Source of the DNA: Paramyrothecium sp. XJ0827
Lineage: Eukaryota > Ascomycota > Sordariomycetes > Hypocreales > Stachybotryaceae
NCBI GenBank assembly: GCA_020881915.1
Contig: JAJFPB010000002.1
Span: forward strand, 6,025,001-6,089,000
DNA length: 64,000 nucleotides
Direction: 5' to 3'
Shown here: piece by piece, positions 1 to 11,807 of the stretch
Numbering within the stretch: the stretch's first letter is position 1
Layout: every line of letters begins with the position of its first letter
Notes under the pieces: generated by a model
The model's input: only the letters and a program-made list of their open reading frames with translations
What the model was told of the DNA's origin: nothing
Databases searched by the model: none
Translations under genes and position numbers: made by a program

Positions 1-264
1 CTAAGCCACGGAAATATGTTCACCCGATCCTACTACGCACCAATCAAGTGCAGCGAATGCAAGAGTGTCTACCACAGGACCCGTGCCCTGGAAAGTGGAA
101 GACACAGGAAAAGGAAGGGAGCATCCAACGGGAAGACCAGGCTAGATCTAGATCTGCACCATCTAGTAAGGATGCAGATACCAAATCCACCCAGAGGGAC
201 AGCCAATAAGGAAAGGAGCGCATGTAGGAAGGCTCCATGGAGCGCACGCAAGAAGGCTCCTTAG
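1..264 (+). other. Unrecognised 82-codon open frame at the window edge
   Basis: An open frame with an ATG at 16 runs to a stop at 262-264 and is also open upstream to the window edge. The peptide has one CxxC pair followed by YH (CSECKSVYH) and a strongly basic tail. The base composition is ordinary, and it drops abruptly to A+T-rich RIP-type sequence right after the stop. It could be the 3' end of a gene or of a transposon reading frame lying to the left, but no family is recognised. Confidence 0.2.
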
Positions 265-1262
265 TTTAGTTCAGTTTAGTTCAGTTCTATTCCTACTTAG
301 TTGTACCTACTAGATATATAAGTAGTTATGCCTAGCTGGTAGGCTTAGTAGATAGCTAAAGCTTGCTCCGGATATTAATCTAAGGCTTATTCTACTTTAT
401 TAATATTAAATAATATTAATTAGTAATCCCTAATAATCTTACTTTTTTCTTAATCTTAATCTACTTATAGCTAGTCCCTATATATAAAGTATAATTCTTT
501 ACTAATATATAATAGTTCTAGGCTTTATTAAGGTAACTTTATTAAGGTATATATAGTTCTATATACCTATAGTTTCCCCTTAGTACCTAATATTATTTAG
601 TTATATTTTAATCTTAAAAGGCCTAAGGATCTTTATTTATTATATAATCTAATAGCTTTAGTAGCTACTTTATACTTTTTTAATATACTCTAAAGGTTAT
701 TTACTCCTAGGATATTACTAAGTATTTAGTTCTAAACTTATTAATATATTTAGTATTATAAAAAAGTATATAGTACTATTTATTATTCTTCTTTATATAA
801 TCACTTCTTATTTATAATACTAAGTACTTTTTACTTATAAAGGAAATACCTAGTACTAATTTTCTTAATTTATATTATATTAGGCTGGGATTTTTGTAAT
901 TAGTTTTACTAGCTACCTTATAACTAGTAAAGTAATTTATAAGAACTACCTTAAAGGAAGAAATTTAGACTAGATATTAGATATTAGTAATCTTCTATTT
1001 TTTCTTTAATTTAAGTTTTTAAAACCTAATTTAAAGAACTAATTAAAAGATCTAGTAATTTAAATCTTCTTTATAGCTATCTAGATATAAAATACCTAAG
1101 GCTTAGTCTTTAAGGCTCTTATCTTAAAGGAAATATTATAATTATTAAGTATCTAGATATAGTATATATTTTTCTGCCCTAATAAAATATTTTAATTAGA
1201 AGTATTCTTATAACCTATACTAACCTTATAACTAAGCTAGAATAAAATAATTATAATCTATT
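265..1262. other. RIP-mutated A+T-rich DNA left of the Gypsy element
   Basis: No gene is visible. The sequence is almost entirely A/T-biased with CA and TG nearly missing. Positions 882-1192 form one member of a direct repeat whose partner is 9560-9868. The last five bases, 1258-1262 (CTATT), are the left target-site duplication of the Gypsy element. Confidence 0.8.
882..1192 (+). repeat. Direct repeat copy 1 (partner 9560-9868)
   Basis: About 310 bp aligns base for base, apart from RIP-type transitions, with 9560-9868. Both copies start with TATATTAGGCT and end with CTGCCCTAATAAAAT. The two copies lie on either side of the Gypsy element in the same orientation. They are probably pieces of an older repeat into whose neighbourhood the retrotransposons inserted. 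Confidence 0.8.
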
Positions 1263-1875
1263 TATCATAACCTGACCCAAAGGTTATAACTAAGCCATAG
1301 AATATTATATAATATAATATATAAATACTATACTAGCCTTATACTACTAGCCTTGGGATAGACTAGTCCCTATATTACTAATATAACCTATAGGCTAGCC
1401 CCTAATATATTAGCCTAAATTAGATACTAGTATAAAAGAAGGGATAAAAATAAGAGACTAGAAATAAAAGAATAGAAATAGAAAAAATATTTAATAAGAA
1501 TAGAGATCTATAGGGAAGAAGATTCCTATAAATAAGGCTAAGAGTATAGAAGTACTACTAGAAGAGATTACTTTCTATAATATTTCTAGAAGTATTATAT
1601 ATTATAATCTAAGAAGTATTCTTCTATATACTTTAGAGAAAAAGAACTATATATATAGATAGGAGATTCTATATATTATATTTAAATTAGAATCTACTAG
1701 TTATTAATAATATATAGTTCCTAAAATAACCTTTATTATATTATTCTCTTATAAACTAGTAATAATCTCTTATATACTTTAGATACTTTTCTATTATTTT
1801 ATCTAAGAATAAATAAACTCTAATAATTCTTAGTTACTTTATATTTTCTAATATAAAGCTACCCCTAATTATTAT
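1263..1875 (+). repeat. 5' LTR of the Gypsy element
   Basis: It starts TATCATAACC and ends AATTATTATA. It aligns over its whole length with 8572-9185, differing almost only by C/T and G/A transitions. The left flank carries the CTATT target duplication. Confidence 0.88.
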
Positions 1876-2379
1876 ATATTAATAGCTCTTATTCTAGGTA
1901 ATACTATTATACCTAAAGTAATATTAAAAATAGTAAGTAAGTTAATTAAGTTAATCCCTAAGAAAAAGAAAATAACTTACTCTATAGTACTAAGGCCTCT
2001 ACTTACTAAAATTACTTCTAAGAAAACCCCCTTAGGAAATAATATTATTATAAATAAAGACCTAATCTTATAATTAGATTCTAATAATAATAATAAGATT
2101 ACTACCTTATAAGTAAAAGTCTAGAAAAATATTTAAATTACTAATAAAAAACTTAATTAACTCTAAAATAATATCCTTAATACTTAATAAGCCTATAAGC
2201 TTAAGTAACTTATTAAGAACCTAAAAAAGAAAATAGCTAAAATAATATAACTTTATATAAAAAAATCTAAGAAAAATAAAGAAATACTTAAATAACTCTA
2301 GAATATAAACCTTAGTAGAACTATAGGGGCCTAAAAAGATAAGGGAGCTATTTTATAAATTAAAAAGCCTAAGCCCTTT

Positions 2380-3120
2380 AATAGTACCTTAAGTAAGTTC
2401 TAAATATTTATTATATTACTTAAAGTATATTACTTAAATTATTTCTTACTTTTTATATAAGATTATAATAAAGTAATATTTATAGCTTATAATCTAACTA
2501 GGAAAGTATAAACCTAGTTTAAATCTATACTTAAAAACTATATAAATAATACTTTTATTTTCTAAATAAATTATATTAAATATATTTTTATAAGCTTCTA
2601 GAAGTTTAAGAAAAAAATTAAATATATTTTTAAAATAATTAATAAAATATAAAATATTAAGAGAGCTCTTAACTTACTTAAATAAATTAGGTCCTATATT
2701 AAGCTTATTACTAAATTCCTTTATATTACTATATTACTTTATTAGCTAGAGAATATCTTAAAAAAGACCTTCTATAATAAGATTAAATCTAATATAAAAA
2801 ATAAACTTATTAAAGTTAAATATAATAAGATCTTATTATTAGAATATATATATAAAGTAGTAGAAATTAATAACTATAATTAGGAATACTAGAAGAAAAG
2901 GAAATAAGAAAATAAAGTAAAGAAATTTAAAATCCCCTACTAAATAAACTAAGGAAAGAAGAAATTTATTTCTATAAGTTATAGAATTATAACTAGATCT
3001 ATAGAAATTAATATTATTTAAAAATAAGAAAAAGACTTCTTTTACTATAATTATAGAAAAAAGAGATATTATATATAGAACTATAGAAGTAAGCCCTAAA
3101 ATAGAAAGAAAACCCGCTTC
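2380..3120 (+). pseudogene. Decayed gag region with zinc-knuckle remnant
   Basis: Translation through stops between about 2370 and 2960 gives a retrotransposon gag pattern: a KPKPFNST start, a YYLNY segment, NLTRK followed by a RIP-altered TWF position, and a later LLEYI segment. At about 3030-3110 the frame reads FYYNYRKKRYYI followed by a stop and NYRSKP. This is a CCHC zinc knuckle in which cysteines have become tyrosines and the glycine an arginine, the exact outcome of G-to-A changes. Stops interrupt it throughout. Confidence 0.8.
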
Positions 3121-3399
3121 TAGCTAATTTAAGAAAATTAATATAATATTAATATAATTAAAAAATAATTAATTAATATTATTACTAAATAGGAACCTAC
3201 TAAGAATATTCCTAACTAATAAGTAATAATTAAAAATATCTCTAATATTACTAGCCTAATTAACTTACTAAGAGAAACCCCTATAATTAATAAACCCTTA
3301 AATAATAAATTAAAATTAAGTATAAGTACTACTAAAGGTACCTTACTTCTACTTAATTATATATTAATTAAAGCTAAAATTAAATAATATAATCTACTC

Positions 3400-4350
3400 T
3401 TTAGAGATTAAAAAGTATATATTTAAATAATAATTATAAAAGTAGCTATAAGCCTATAAGAAGTAAGATTTATTATTAATTTTTAATATAATCCCCTATT
3501 TAATCCTAACTACTATAGATATAATAAAATCTTATAAGTATCTTATATAATATATTAATATTCTATTTACTTTATTACTAAAGTAAAATAAAATATATTC
3601 TCTATATATATATAAGGTACTAAAATAAAAAACCCCTATATATTTAAGGAAATACCCTACTAGAAGATTAAAATATATTACCTTAAGTACTAAATTATTA
3701 TTCTTAAACTAAGTAAGGAATATCTTAAAGAGTATTACTTTAAGGTAAAAAAAACCTATAAAATTAATAAATACTAAATATATTACTAAGTAAAAATTAA
3801 CTAATTCTATAGGCTTTAAGGTAAATATAGAAGAGAGTATATTTAGTTAGAAAATATACTTCTAAATAAAGACTATAAATATATTAAAATAATAATCTTA
3901 TAATTTCTTAATAGGCTCCTAAGAAGGGAATATTACTATAAAATAGGGTACTTTACTTATAACTACTAAAAAAAAACCCCTACTACTTATAGAACTAAAT
4001 CTAATCTTATAAAGATTAATTATATAGAAGATAATCTATATTACTACTATAACTATAAAAAATATAAAGTAAAAAGAATATATCTTTATAGAGAAATAGA
4101 ACCTAAGATAATAAGTATTATAAAAAAAGAATATATCTAGGAATATAAAGAATACTACTACCTATATTAAATCTACTATAGATATATTATTTATATAAAA
4201 GAGATAAGTAATAAACTACTTATTAGTATTAAAGAAGCTAAATAGAGAATTAATAAGATCTTAATATAAAGTAATTAAGTAAAAAATAAGATCTATTAAT
4301 TATAATTAGGCTATAAGGTAATAAAAAGAAGTAATAAACTATTACTATAA
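3400..4350 (+). pseudogene. Unassigned segment of the Gypsy internal region
   Basis: Between gag and the protease/RT region lies about 0.95 kb whose stop-riddled translation does not match the usual retropepsin layout that I can recognise. It contains a lysine/tyrosine-rich stretch with YYYNYKKYK and EIEPKIISIIKKEYI. It may be a RIP-distorted protease-linker or an insertion; I cannot tell which. Confidence 0.35.
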
Positions 4351-5089
4351 TTTAAAAGTAAAAATAAATAAAATAATAAAGATATTATATTAACTTTATA
4401 ATCTAGGGTATAATTATTAATACTAAAGTAAATACTAGTACTAAGAAAAACTATATTAATTCTAATTTTATAAATTAATATAAAGTCCTATAAAGAAGAA
4501 AAGAAAAACTATATAAAACTATAAATATAGAAGAAGTTCCTTTTACCTATAATAAGGAACTAATAAATAAAGAAGTAATTCTTTATATAATAATATAGAG
4601 AACTACCTATAATATTATCTTTAATATAATATAAGTATAATCTAATATACTTCTAGGTAAATTATAACTAAAGAACTAAAGATCTACCTTTAATTAAAAT
4701 ACTAGCTAAATTATAATAATAGAATTATAATAGCCTTAAATAAGAAAAAAAAAATAAAGAAATAAAAAAGAAGTAAATATTTATAATAAAACCCTATTTA
4801 GAAAAAGAAGGATCCTCCTAAGATAGAAGAATTAATAAGTAAAAGCTAAAGTATTAACTAATAATAAAATATAATCTAGTATATAATATAAATAAAGCTA
4901 AGTAATATTTACTTATAAATAAAAAGTAATTAATCTTATTTATATCTTTATATATAATATTAAGAAGTAAATATAAATAAAATAAGAAGTAAAAAATAGA
5001 TTTATAAATATTTTAGAAAAGTACTATAAATATATAAAGCTATTTATAAAAAATCTAGAAAGTAGATTCTCTAAATACTTAAAATAGAA

Positions 5090-5650
5090 CTATAAAATCT
5101 ACTTAATTAATAGAAAAAAGACCTACTTCTTATTAATTTATAATCTTAATACTAAAGAACTAAAGATCTTAAAAGAATATATTAATAAGAACCTTAAAAA
5201 AGAATATATTTAATAATTAATATTACTTACTAAATACCTTATTATATTTATTCTAAAAAAGAATAAAAAACTCTACCTATATATAGATTATTACTAACTT
5301 AATAATATTACTATTAAAAATAAAATATTTCTATTTCTTATTACTAAAATAAGAGATTACTTATATAATAAAATAATTTTTATTATATTTAATCTTAAAA
5401 GTACCTATAACCTAATTAAAATAAAGAAAGGAAATAAATAGAAGATTATATTTTATATAAAATTTAGACTCTTTAAAATCTTAGTAATATTATTTAATTT
5501 AATTAATATATTAATTATATTTTAATATATAATTAATTATATTTTAAGAGAATTTATAAATAACTTTATTATTATTTACTTAAATAATATACTTATTTTC
5601 TTAGAAAATAAAGAATAATATAAAAAGTATATATATAAAGTACTTTAAGT
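5090..5650 (+). pseudogene. Decayed reverse transcriptase domain
   Basis: The translation contains LYLYIDYY-stop-LNNITIKN (5271-5330), which corresponds to the LRLCVDYRQLNNITIKN block of Ty3/Gypsy RT. The catalytic box reads YLNN at 5577-5588, where active elements have YLDD; both aspartates became asparagine by G-to-A change. Upstream, ELKILKEYINKNLKK matches the RT lead-in. Numerous stops replace glutamine and tryptophan codons. Confidence 0.9.
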
Positions 5651-5809
5651 ACTATAAAATACTAAACTCCTAGTAGAATCTACTAAAAGTAACTTCTATA
5701 TATATAAAGTAGATTTCTTTAGATATATTATTTAATCTAATAAGATTTAAATAAAAAAAAGTAAAATTATAGTAATTAAAGAATAAAAGCCCCCTATAAA
5801 TAATATTAA

Positions 5810-6360
5810 AAATATTTAGAGTTTCCTAGGATTTATAAACTATTATAGATACTTTATTAAATACTTTAGGAAGATTACTAAACTACTAATAGATTTAATT
5901 AAGAAAAATATATCTTTTAAATAAATCTTAAAAGCCTAATAAGCCTTTAAAGAAATTAAAGAATAAATTATTAATAAATCTATTTTAATAACTTTTAATC
6001 TAAAGAAATAAATAATCTTAGAAACTAATATCTTTAATTATACCCTTAGAACTACTATTAAATAAATAGGAAATAATAAACTTCTATATTTTATTATCTT
6101 CTAATCTAAGAAAATTACTAGATCCCTACTTTATTATTTTATTTATAATAAAGAATTTATAGTAATTATTAAAGTATTTAAGGAATTTTAATACTACTTT
6201 ATAGATATAAAATATAAGATTAAGATCTATATTAATTATTAAAATATTACTTACTTTACTATAATTTAAACCCTAATAGTAAAATAAATCTACTATATAG
6301 AAATACTTATACTCTTTAATTATAAGATTATTTATTAAAAAGGATCTAAGAATAAATATA
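5810..6360 (+). pseudogene. Decayed RNase H domain
   Basis: Readable blocks are SFLGFINYYRYFIKYF (about 5822-5870, the RT thumb/connection FLGFANFYRRFI motif), ETNIFNYTLRTTIK (about 6018-6060, from the ETDAS-type RNase H active-site block) and YFIYNKEFIVIIKVFKEF (about 6138-6191). Stop codons interrupt the frame, as expected for RIP. Confidence 0.85.
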
Positions 6361-6839
6361 TTAATATATTAAACTAAAAAAGTAAATATAAATAAGAAAT
6401 CCCTAAAGTAATATAGTAATTACTATACCTTAATCTAGAAGAAAACTATAAATAGAAAACTATTAATTTAATTAAAATCTATAAAATTAAAATAGAAGAT
6501 AAGTAGTATAATAAAATTAAAGAATAAAGTAAGAAATATATTATATATATTATAGAAGTACTTATAGAAGTAAGTATAAAATATAGTATAGTACCTATAT
6601 ATAATAATTAAATATAGATCCTAGAAGAAATATAAGAAGAAATTCTAATTAAAATCTATAGGTATTATACTATTAGATATAAGGGAATTAAAAAAACTAT
6701 AAAAGTAATATATTAAATATATAATTACCTTAAAATAAAGAAAGATATAGAAAGAGTTATAAGAAAATATAATATTTATAATAAAACTAAAGCCTTAAGA
6801 TATAAATCTTATAAATACCTTAAACTACTACTAGTACTA

Positions 6840-7340
6840 ACTAGATCTTAGTAATTAATTTTATAGAACTTTATTATTAAGTTCCCCTAATTAAAGAAAC
6901 TAAGCTCTAAAGATAATTATAATAGTATTTTTATTATTCTTAATAGGTTTATTAAATATATTTACTTTATTACCTATAATAAGGTAATTAATATCTAAGA
7001 TATAATATATTATTATTATAAGTATATTATAAGCTAATATAGTATACTAGAAGAAATTATCTCTAATAGAGGATCTATATTTATATCTAAGTTCTAGTAA
7101 AAATTAGTAGCTCTTTTAGGTATTAACTATAAACTAAGTACTACTTACTATTTATAAATAAATAAATAAATAAAATATATAAACTAAATCTTAGAATAGT
7201 ACCTCTATTACTATATTAATTATTAGTAGAAAAGTTAAGTAAAATAGTTATTTATAATATAATACTACTATAATAGTACTAAGTTAGAAACTACTAAAAT
7301 ATTATTATTTTATATAAATTATAGGTTTAAATTAATTATT
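6840..7340 (+). pseudogene. Decayed integrase core
   Basis: The translation gives a NFIEL block (about 6855-6875), DNYNSIFIILNRFIKYIYF (about 6911-6967; active form YDSILVIVDRFSKYAHF) and GINYKLSTTYY followed by INK, IKYIN and ILEQYL-like segments (about 7120-7200; GIKHKLSTAYHPQTDGQTERVNQ in active elements). This is the Gypsy integrase D,D-E region with catalytic residues altered. Confidence 0.88.
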
Positions 7341-7569
7341 AAGTATACTAAATATAAGAGATCTCTTAATAAACTAGCTATTATTAAGATAAGAGAACTT
7401 AAATAGTTATATAATATAATAAAATAAGAAATCTTATTTATAAATTAGAAAATAAAAAAATACTATAATATAAAAAGATTACTAGAGCTAATCTTTAAGA
7501 AAGGAAATATAATCTACTTACTTAAAAAAAATATAAAAATAATATAACTAAGTAATAAGCTAGATTATA

Positions 7570-7900
7570 AAAAACTTAAATCCTTTAAAATCTTATATAG
7601 AATTTAAAATATTAACTATAAACTAGAACTTCTAGATATAATAAAATACTACTTAGTATTTTATATAATACTTCTAGAACTAATATCTAATAATAAACTT
7701 ATAGAAGAAACTATTAAGGTACTTATAGAAGAAGAAAAATATAAAGTAAAATAAATACTTATATATAAATAAACTAAAAATAGAAAGGAACTATATTTTA
7801 TTAAATAAAAAAACTATAATAAAAGTAAGAATATATAGAAATTACTTAAGTACCTCCTTAATACTAAATAAAAAATTACTTAATTCTAAATATAGGCTTA
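7570..7900 (+). pseudogene. Decayed integrase C-terminus and chromodomain
   Basis: The translation reads GPFKILYRIKNINYKLELL-like sequence followed by VFYIILLEL (about 7580-7690). A chromodomain follows: EEKYKVK-stop-ILIYK, then KNRKELYFIK-stop-KNYNKSKNI (about 7730-7840). The trailing chromodomain marks the element as a chromovirus (family knowledge). Confidence 0.85.
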
Positions 7901-8555
7901 GATAGGAAATTAAAATTAAAACTAACTATATTCTAATTAATAATACTAAAACCCCCTACTAGCTAAACTAATTTAATTAACTACTAAATATCTATAGAAA
8001 AAGCCTTAGTATTAGCCTTAGTAATTCTATAATTAAATAACTTAGTACTTTTTACTTTAATTTTAGTATATACTATATAAATCTAATTTAATTTTATAAT
8101 TACCTTAATAATTAATACTATTATCTTCTTCTCCTAGTAAAATAAACTCTTATATTAATTAAGAAGATAATTTACTAGAGCTAAGGAAATTAGAAACTAC
8201 ATAGGTATAAGTAAAAGAGATAGAAAATAAATAATAAGAAGTAATAAGAACCCTATTATAAGAATAACTATAATTAATATATTTACTATAATAAGTCTTC
8301 CTATAAGGAAATTTATACTTATACTTATATTTAAAATAATAAGAATATAATATATTAGTAGGCTCTTTAAAAATAATAATAAAATAAAATAATAACTTAT
8401 ACTTAAGAGTTTTTTAAGATTTAGATTTTTTAATATAATCTAATATAAGATTAGTATATTAGTAGAAAAATAAAGAAAAGAAGAAGAGACCTATATATAT
8501 AATAGGGACTAATAACCTTAAGTATATTTAATACTAGGCTATAAGACTTAGCCTT

Positions 8556-8567
8556 AGAGAAAGAAGT
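8556..8567 (+). other. Polypurine tract of the Gypsy element
   Basis: AGAGAAAGAAGT lies immediately upstream of the 3' LTR start at 8572, the position and composition expected of the plus-strand primer for LTR retrotransposons. Confidence 0.6.
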
Positions 8568-8571
8568 ATTA

Positions 8572-9185
8572 TATTATAATCTAATCTAAAGGTTATAACT
8601 AAGCTATAGAATATTATATAATATAATATATAAATACTATATTAGTCTTATATTACTAGCCTTAAGATAAACTAGTCCCTATATTACTAATATAATCTAT
8701 AGGCTAGTCCCTAATATATTAGCCTAAATTAAATACTAATATAAAAGAAGAAATAGAAATAAGAGACTAGAAATAAAAAAATAAAAGTAGGAAAAATATT
8801 TAATAAGAATAGGGACCTATAGAGAAGAAGATTCCTATAAATAAGACTAGAAATATAGAAGTACTACTAGAAGGGATTACCTTCTATAATACTTCTAGGA
8901 GTATTATATATTATAATCTAAGAAGTACTTTTCTATATACTCTAGAGAAAAAGAACTATATATATAGATAGGAGATTCTATATATTATATTTAAATTAGA
9001 ACCTACTAGCTATTAATAATATATAATTCCTAAGATAACCTTTATTATATTATTCTTTTATAGACTAGTAATAATCTCTTATATACTTTAGATACTTTCC
9101 TATTATTCTATCTAAGGATAAACAAACCCTAATAATCCTTAGTTACCCTATACCTTCCGGTATAAGACTACCCCCGATTATTATA
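8572..9185 (+). repeat. 3' LTR of the Gypsy element
   Basis: It starts TATTATAATC, ends GATTATTATA and is followed by the CTATT duplication at 9186-9190. It aligns with 1263-1875 end to end. Its distal 100 bp is less RIP-mutated than the 5' LTR and keeps a CCTTCCGGTATAAG segment. Confidence 0.88.
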
Positions 9186-9868
9186 CTATTTAAGTTATAA
9201 TAAATACTATATAAAGAAACTAAAAGAACTAATCTATAAACTATAACTTAAAGCTATATCTATCTTTATTAAGAATATAGTTATATAAGATTAGTATAGC
9301 TAAAGATTTAGATATATAATTAGGGAATATATTAGATATAATATAATTACTATTCTAGGGGTTTAGGAGAATATAGTATCTACCTAGTAAGATAGAAAAA
9401 GAACTAGCTTTAAATTACCTTAAGACTAGGGATATAAGTAAATTCCTATATAATACTAAGTAAAGAATAAGCTAATTATATATATATACTTATATATTAT
9501 AATTAAGTATACTAGATCTAGTATGTTAATAATTACTTTAATAAAGTAATTATAATAATATATTAGGCTAGGATTTTTATAAATAATTTTACTAGCTATC
9601 TTATAGCTAATAAAGTAATTTATAAGAATTACTTTAAAGAAAGGAATTTAAACTAAATATTAAGTATTAATATCTTCTATTTTATATTTAATTTAAGTTT
9701 TTAAAGCCTAATTCTAAGAGCTAATTAAAAGATCTAATAATTTAAATCTTCTTTATAATAATTTAAATATAAAATACTTAAGGCTTGGCCTTTAAGGATT
9801 TTACCTTAAAGGAAATACTATAATTATTAAGTATCTAGGTATAATATATATTTTCCTGCCCTAATAAA
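9186..9868. repeat. RIP-mutated DNA with direct repeat copy 2
   Basis: No gene is visible. 9186-9190 is the right CTATT duplication of the Gypsy element. 9560-9868 is the second copy of the direct repeat at 882-1192. The remainder (9191-9559) is A+T-rich sequence of unknown origin. Confidence 0.7.
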
Positions 9869-9869
9869 A

Positions 9870-10707
9870 TAAGTATATAAATAGGAGGATTCTATCTTAG
9901 GATAGATAAAAGATTACTAGCTATTAATAATATATAGTCCCTAAGATAATCTTTATTATACTATTTTCTTATAGATTAGTAATAATCTCTTATATACTTT
10001 AGATACTTTTCTATTATTCTATTTAAGAATAGAATACCCCTAATAATCCTTAGTTATATTACGACCTGACCTAAGATTATAACTAAGCTATAGAATATTA
10101 TATAATATAATATATAAATACTATACTAGTCTTAGGCTACTAGCCTTAGAATAAGCTAGCCCCTATACTACTAATATAACCTATAGGCCAGCCCCTAATA
10201 TACTAGCCTAAATTAAATACTAATATAAAAGAAGAACTAGAAGTAAAAAACTAGAAATAAAAGAATAAAAATAGAAAAAGTATTTAATAAGAATAAGAAC
10301 CTATATAGAAGAAGATTCCTATAAATAAGACTAGAAATATAGAAGTACTACTAGAAGGGATTACTTTTTATAATACTCCTAAGAGTATTATATATTATAA
10401 TCTAAGAAGTACTCTCCTATATACTCTAGGAAAGAGAATTATATATATAAATAGAAGATTCTATATATTATATCTAGATTAGAACCTACTAGCTATTAAT
10501 AATATATAGTTCCTAAGATATTCTTTAATTAGCTTCTAGAGAAAAAGTCTTATAAACTAGTAATAAGTAATCTATTACTTTAAGAAAGAATCCTATTCTT
10601 TATATTAAATAATAAACTATAAAACTACTTACCCTATACTTAGGTTCAGGCCCGGTTATTATAAGTTACCCTATATCTCCGGTATAAGGTTACCTCTAAT
10701 TATTATA
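9870..10707 (+). mobile_element. Older LTR fragment interrupted by a nested solo LTR
   Basis: 9870-10056 matches the last third of the Gypsy LTR. 10664-10707 continues the same LTR to its end (CCGGTATAAGG ... AATTATTATA). Between them sits a complete solo LTR (10057-10663). The host LTR is therefore older than the insertion. Confidence 0.85.
10057..10663 (+). repeat. Solo LTR nested in an older LTR, 5-bp TSD AGTTA
   Basis: A 607-bp solo LTR starts TATTACGACCTGACC and ends GGCCCGGTTATTATA. It is flanked by AGTTA at 10052-10056 and 10664-10668. It belongs to the same family as 1263-1875, but its last 150 bp is a variant shared with the inverted copy at 19417-20024. Confidence 0.88.
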
Positions 10708-11470
10708 ACTAATATCTCTGATATTCCTACTAGCTATAGATCTATTACCCCTAGTATTACTAATATCTCTAATATTCCTATTAGCTATAACCCTAATAGA
10801 TATAATAGCTATAGCCCTAATAACTATTATAGCTATAGTAATAATAGTTATAATAGCTAAGGGGACCTAAGGGCAGGATCTTTTTTCTTATATAGGCAGC
10901 ACTTATTATACTAGATATAGTACCTTAGGCCTTAATCCTATAAGGCCCCTAGGACCCTAGCTTAATTAGCTGAATCCCCCTATATCTAGGAGGAATCTGG
11001 CTCCCTCAGTATTATGGCAAGTATTCAGTGCCTATGCCACGGAGCCAAAAGGTCATGCTATAGCTAAGGTTAGTTAGCTACAGCATATAATAGGCTATAT
11101 TTAGCATTACACTTAGATAGCTAGAGAGAATAAGCTTCTATATAACCACAGACCTGATTCTTAGCGTAATACCGGGTATAATAATACAAGAATATGTATA
11201 ATAGAGGTAGAGATCTCTGGGCAAGAGTATAGCAATTAGTTTTAATTTATTAGATAGTTTCTAATATTTTAATTAAGGTTCCTATCTTAAGGGTTAAGTT
11301 TTATGAGACATCTATTATATTAGGACATTTATTATATATATACATTATTATTATAGATTTATTTAGTTCTGTGACTTAAATAATACTGGCAAAAACATAT
11401 TAACGTATAAGCTATACATATATATAGTTCGGTGCAGTTATATTTATTCGCTCTTCCCCTACTATAACAG
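10708..11470. repeat. A+T-rich minisatellite and lightly RIPed repeat
   Basis: 10710-10862 is a degenerate tandem array built from AATAGCTATAG-like and AATATCTCTAATATTCC-like units. 10880-11160 follows as the least mutated copy of a repeat also present at about 20265-20430 and 21905-22080; the shared core includes CTATATCTAGGAGGAATCTGGCTCCCT. 11160-11470 is a transition zone with no gene seen. Confidence 0.65.
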
Positions 11471-11807
11471 CGTTCAATTACCAGAAAGTGCCTGAAAACC
11501 AGACAGACCTATCTCAACCATAACAATGGAGAGCATTAAACATGAAATGGAAGTCCATGGAAACGCCGTCCAAGCCGGTCCTAATGTGAAAATTAGGCAT
11601 CGGCTTGAGCGAGCATCTATACTATGAATGGGGCGAGGCGTGTCCACTTTCCCATTTCTACACCCACTGTCATTGATGGCCACCGCCTTGAAGCTGGCAA
11701 GATCTGGCTCCGTTTCAAGACTTTCGTGGTGGAATCGGATGTGAAAAGGGCAGGTGCTGGCAGACGGGTGTCGGTGGCAATTTTGGCGCTGTATTAGGCA
11801 CCTGCCT

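Larger units (their letters stand above)
1263..9185 (+). mobile_element. RIP-inactivated full-length Ty3/Gypsy chromovirus-type LTR retrotransposon
   Basis: A 7.9-kb element is bounded by two LTRs of about 613 bp and flanked by the 5-bp target duplication CTATT (1258-1262 and 9186-9190). LTR ends read TA...TA, as expected when TG...CA is RIP-mutated. Reading through stop codons gives, in order: gag, a zinc knuckle with cysteines turned to tyrosines, reverse transcriptase with YLDD turned to YLNN, RNase H, integrase and a C-terminal chromodomain. Every coding segment is broken by many TAA/TAG stops derived from CAA, CAG and TGG, so the copy is dead. The chromodomain places it with fungal chromoviruses (family knowledge). 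It is not a virus of people, animals or crops. Confidence 0.92.

Noticed and set aside
11624..11797. 57-residue ATG frame (MNGARRVHFPI...) near the RIP edge
   Set aside because: It reads somewhat like a C-terminus, but no upstream exon could be joined and no family is recognised. Too little to call a gene.
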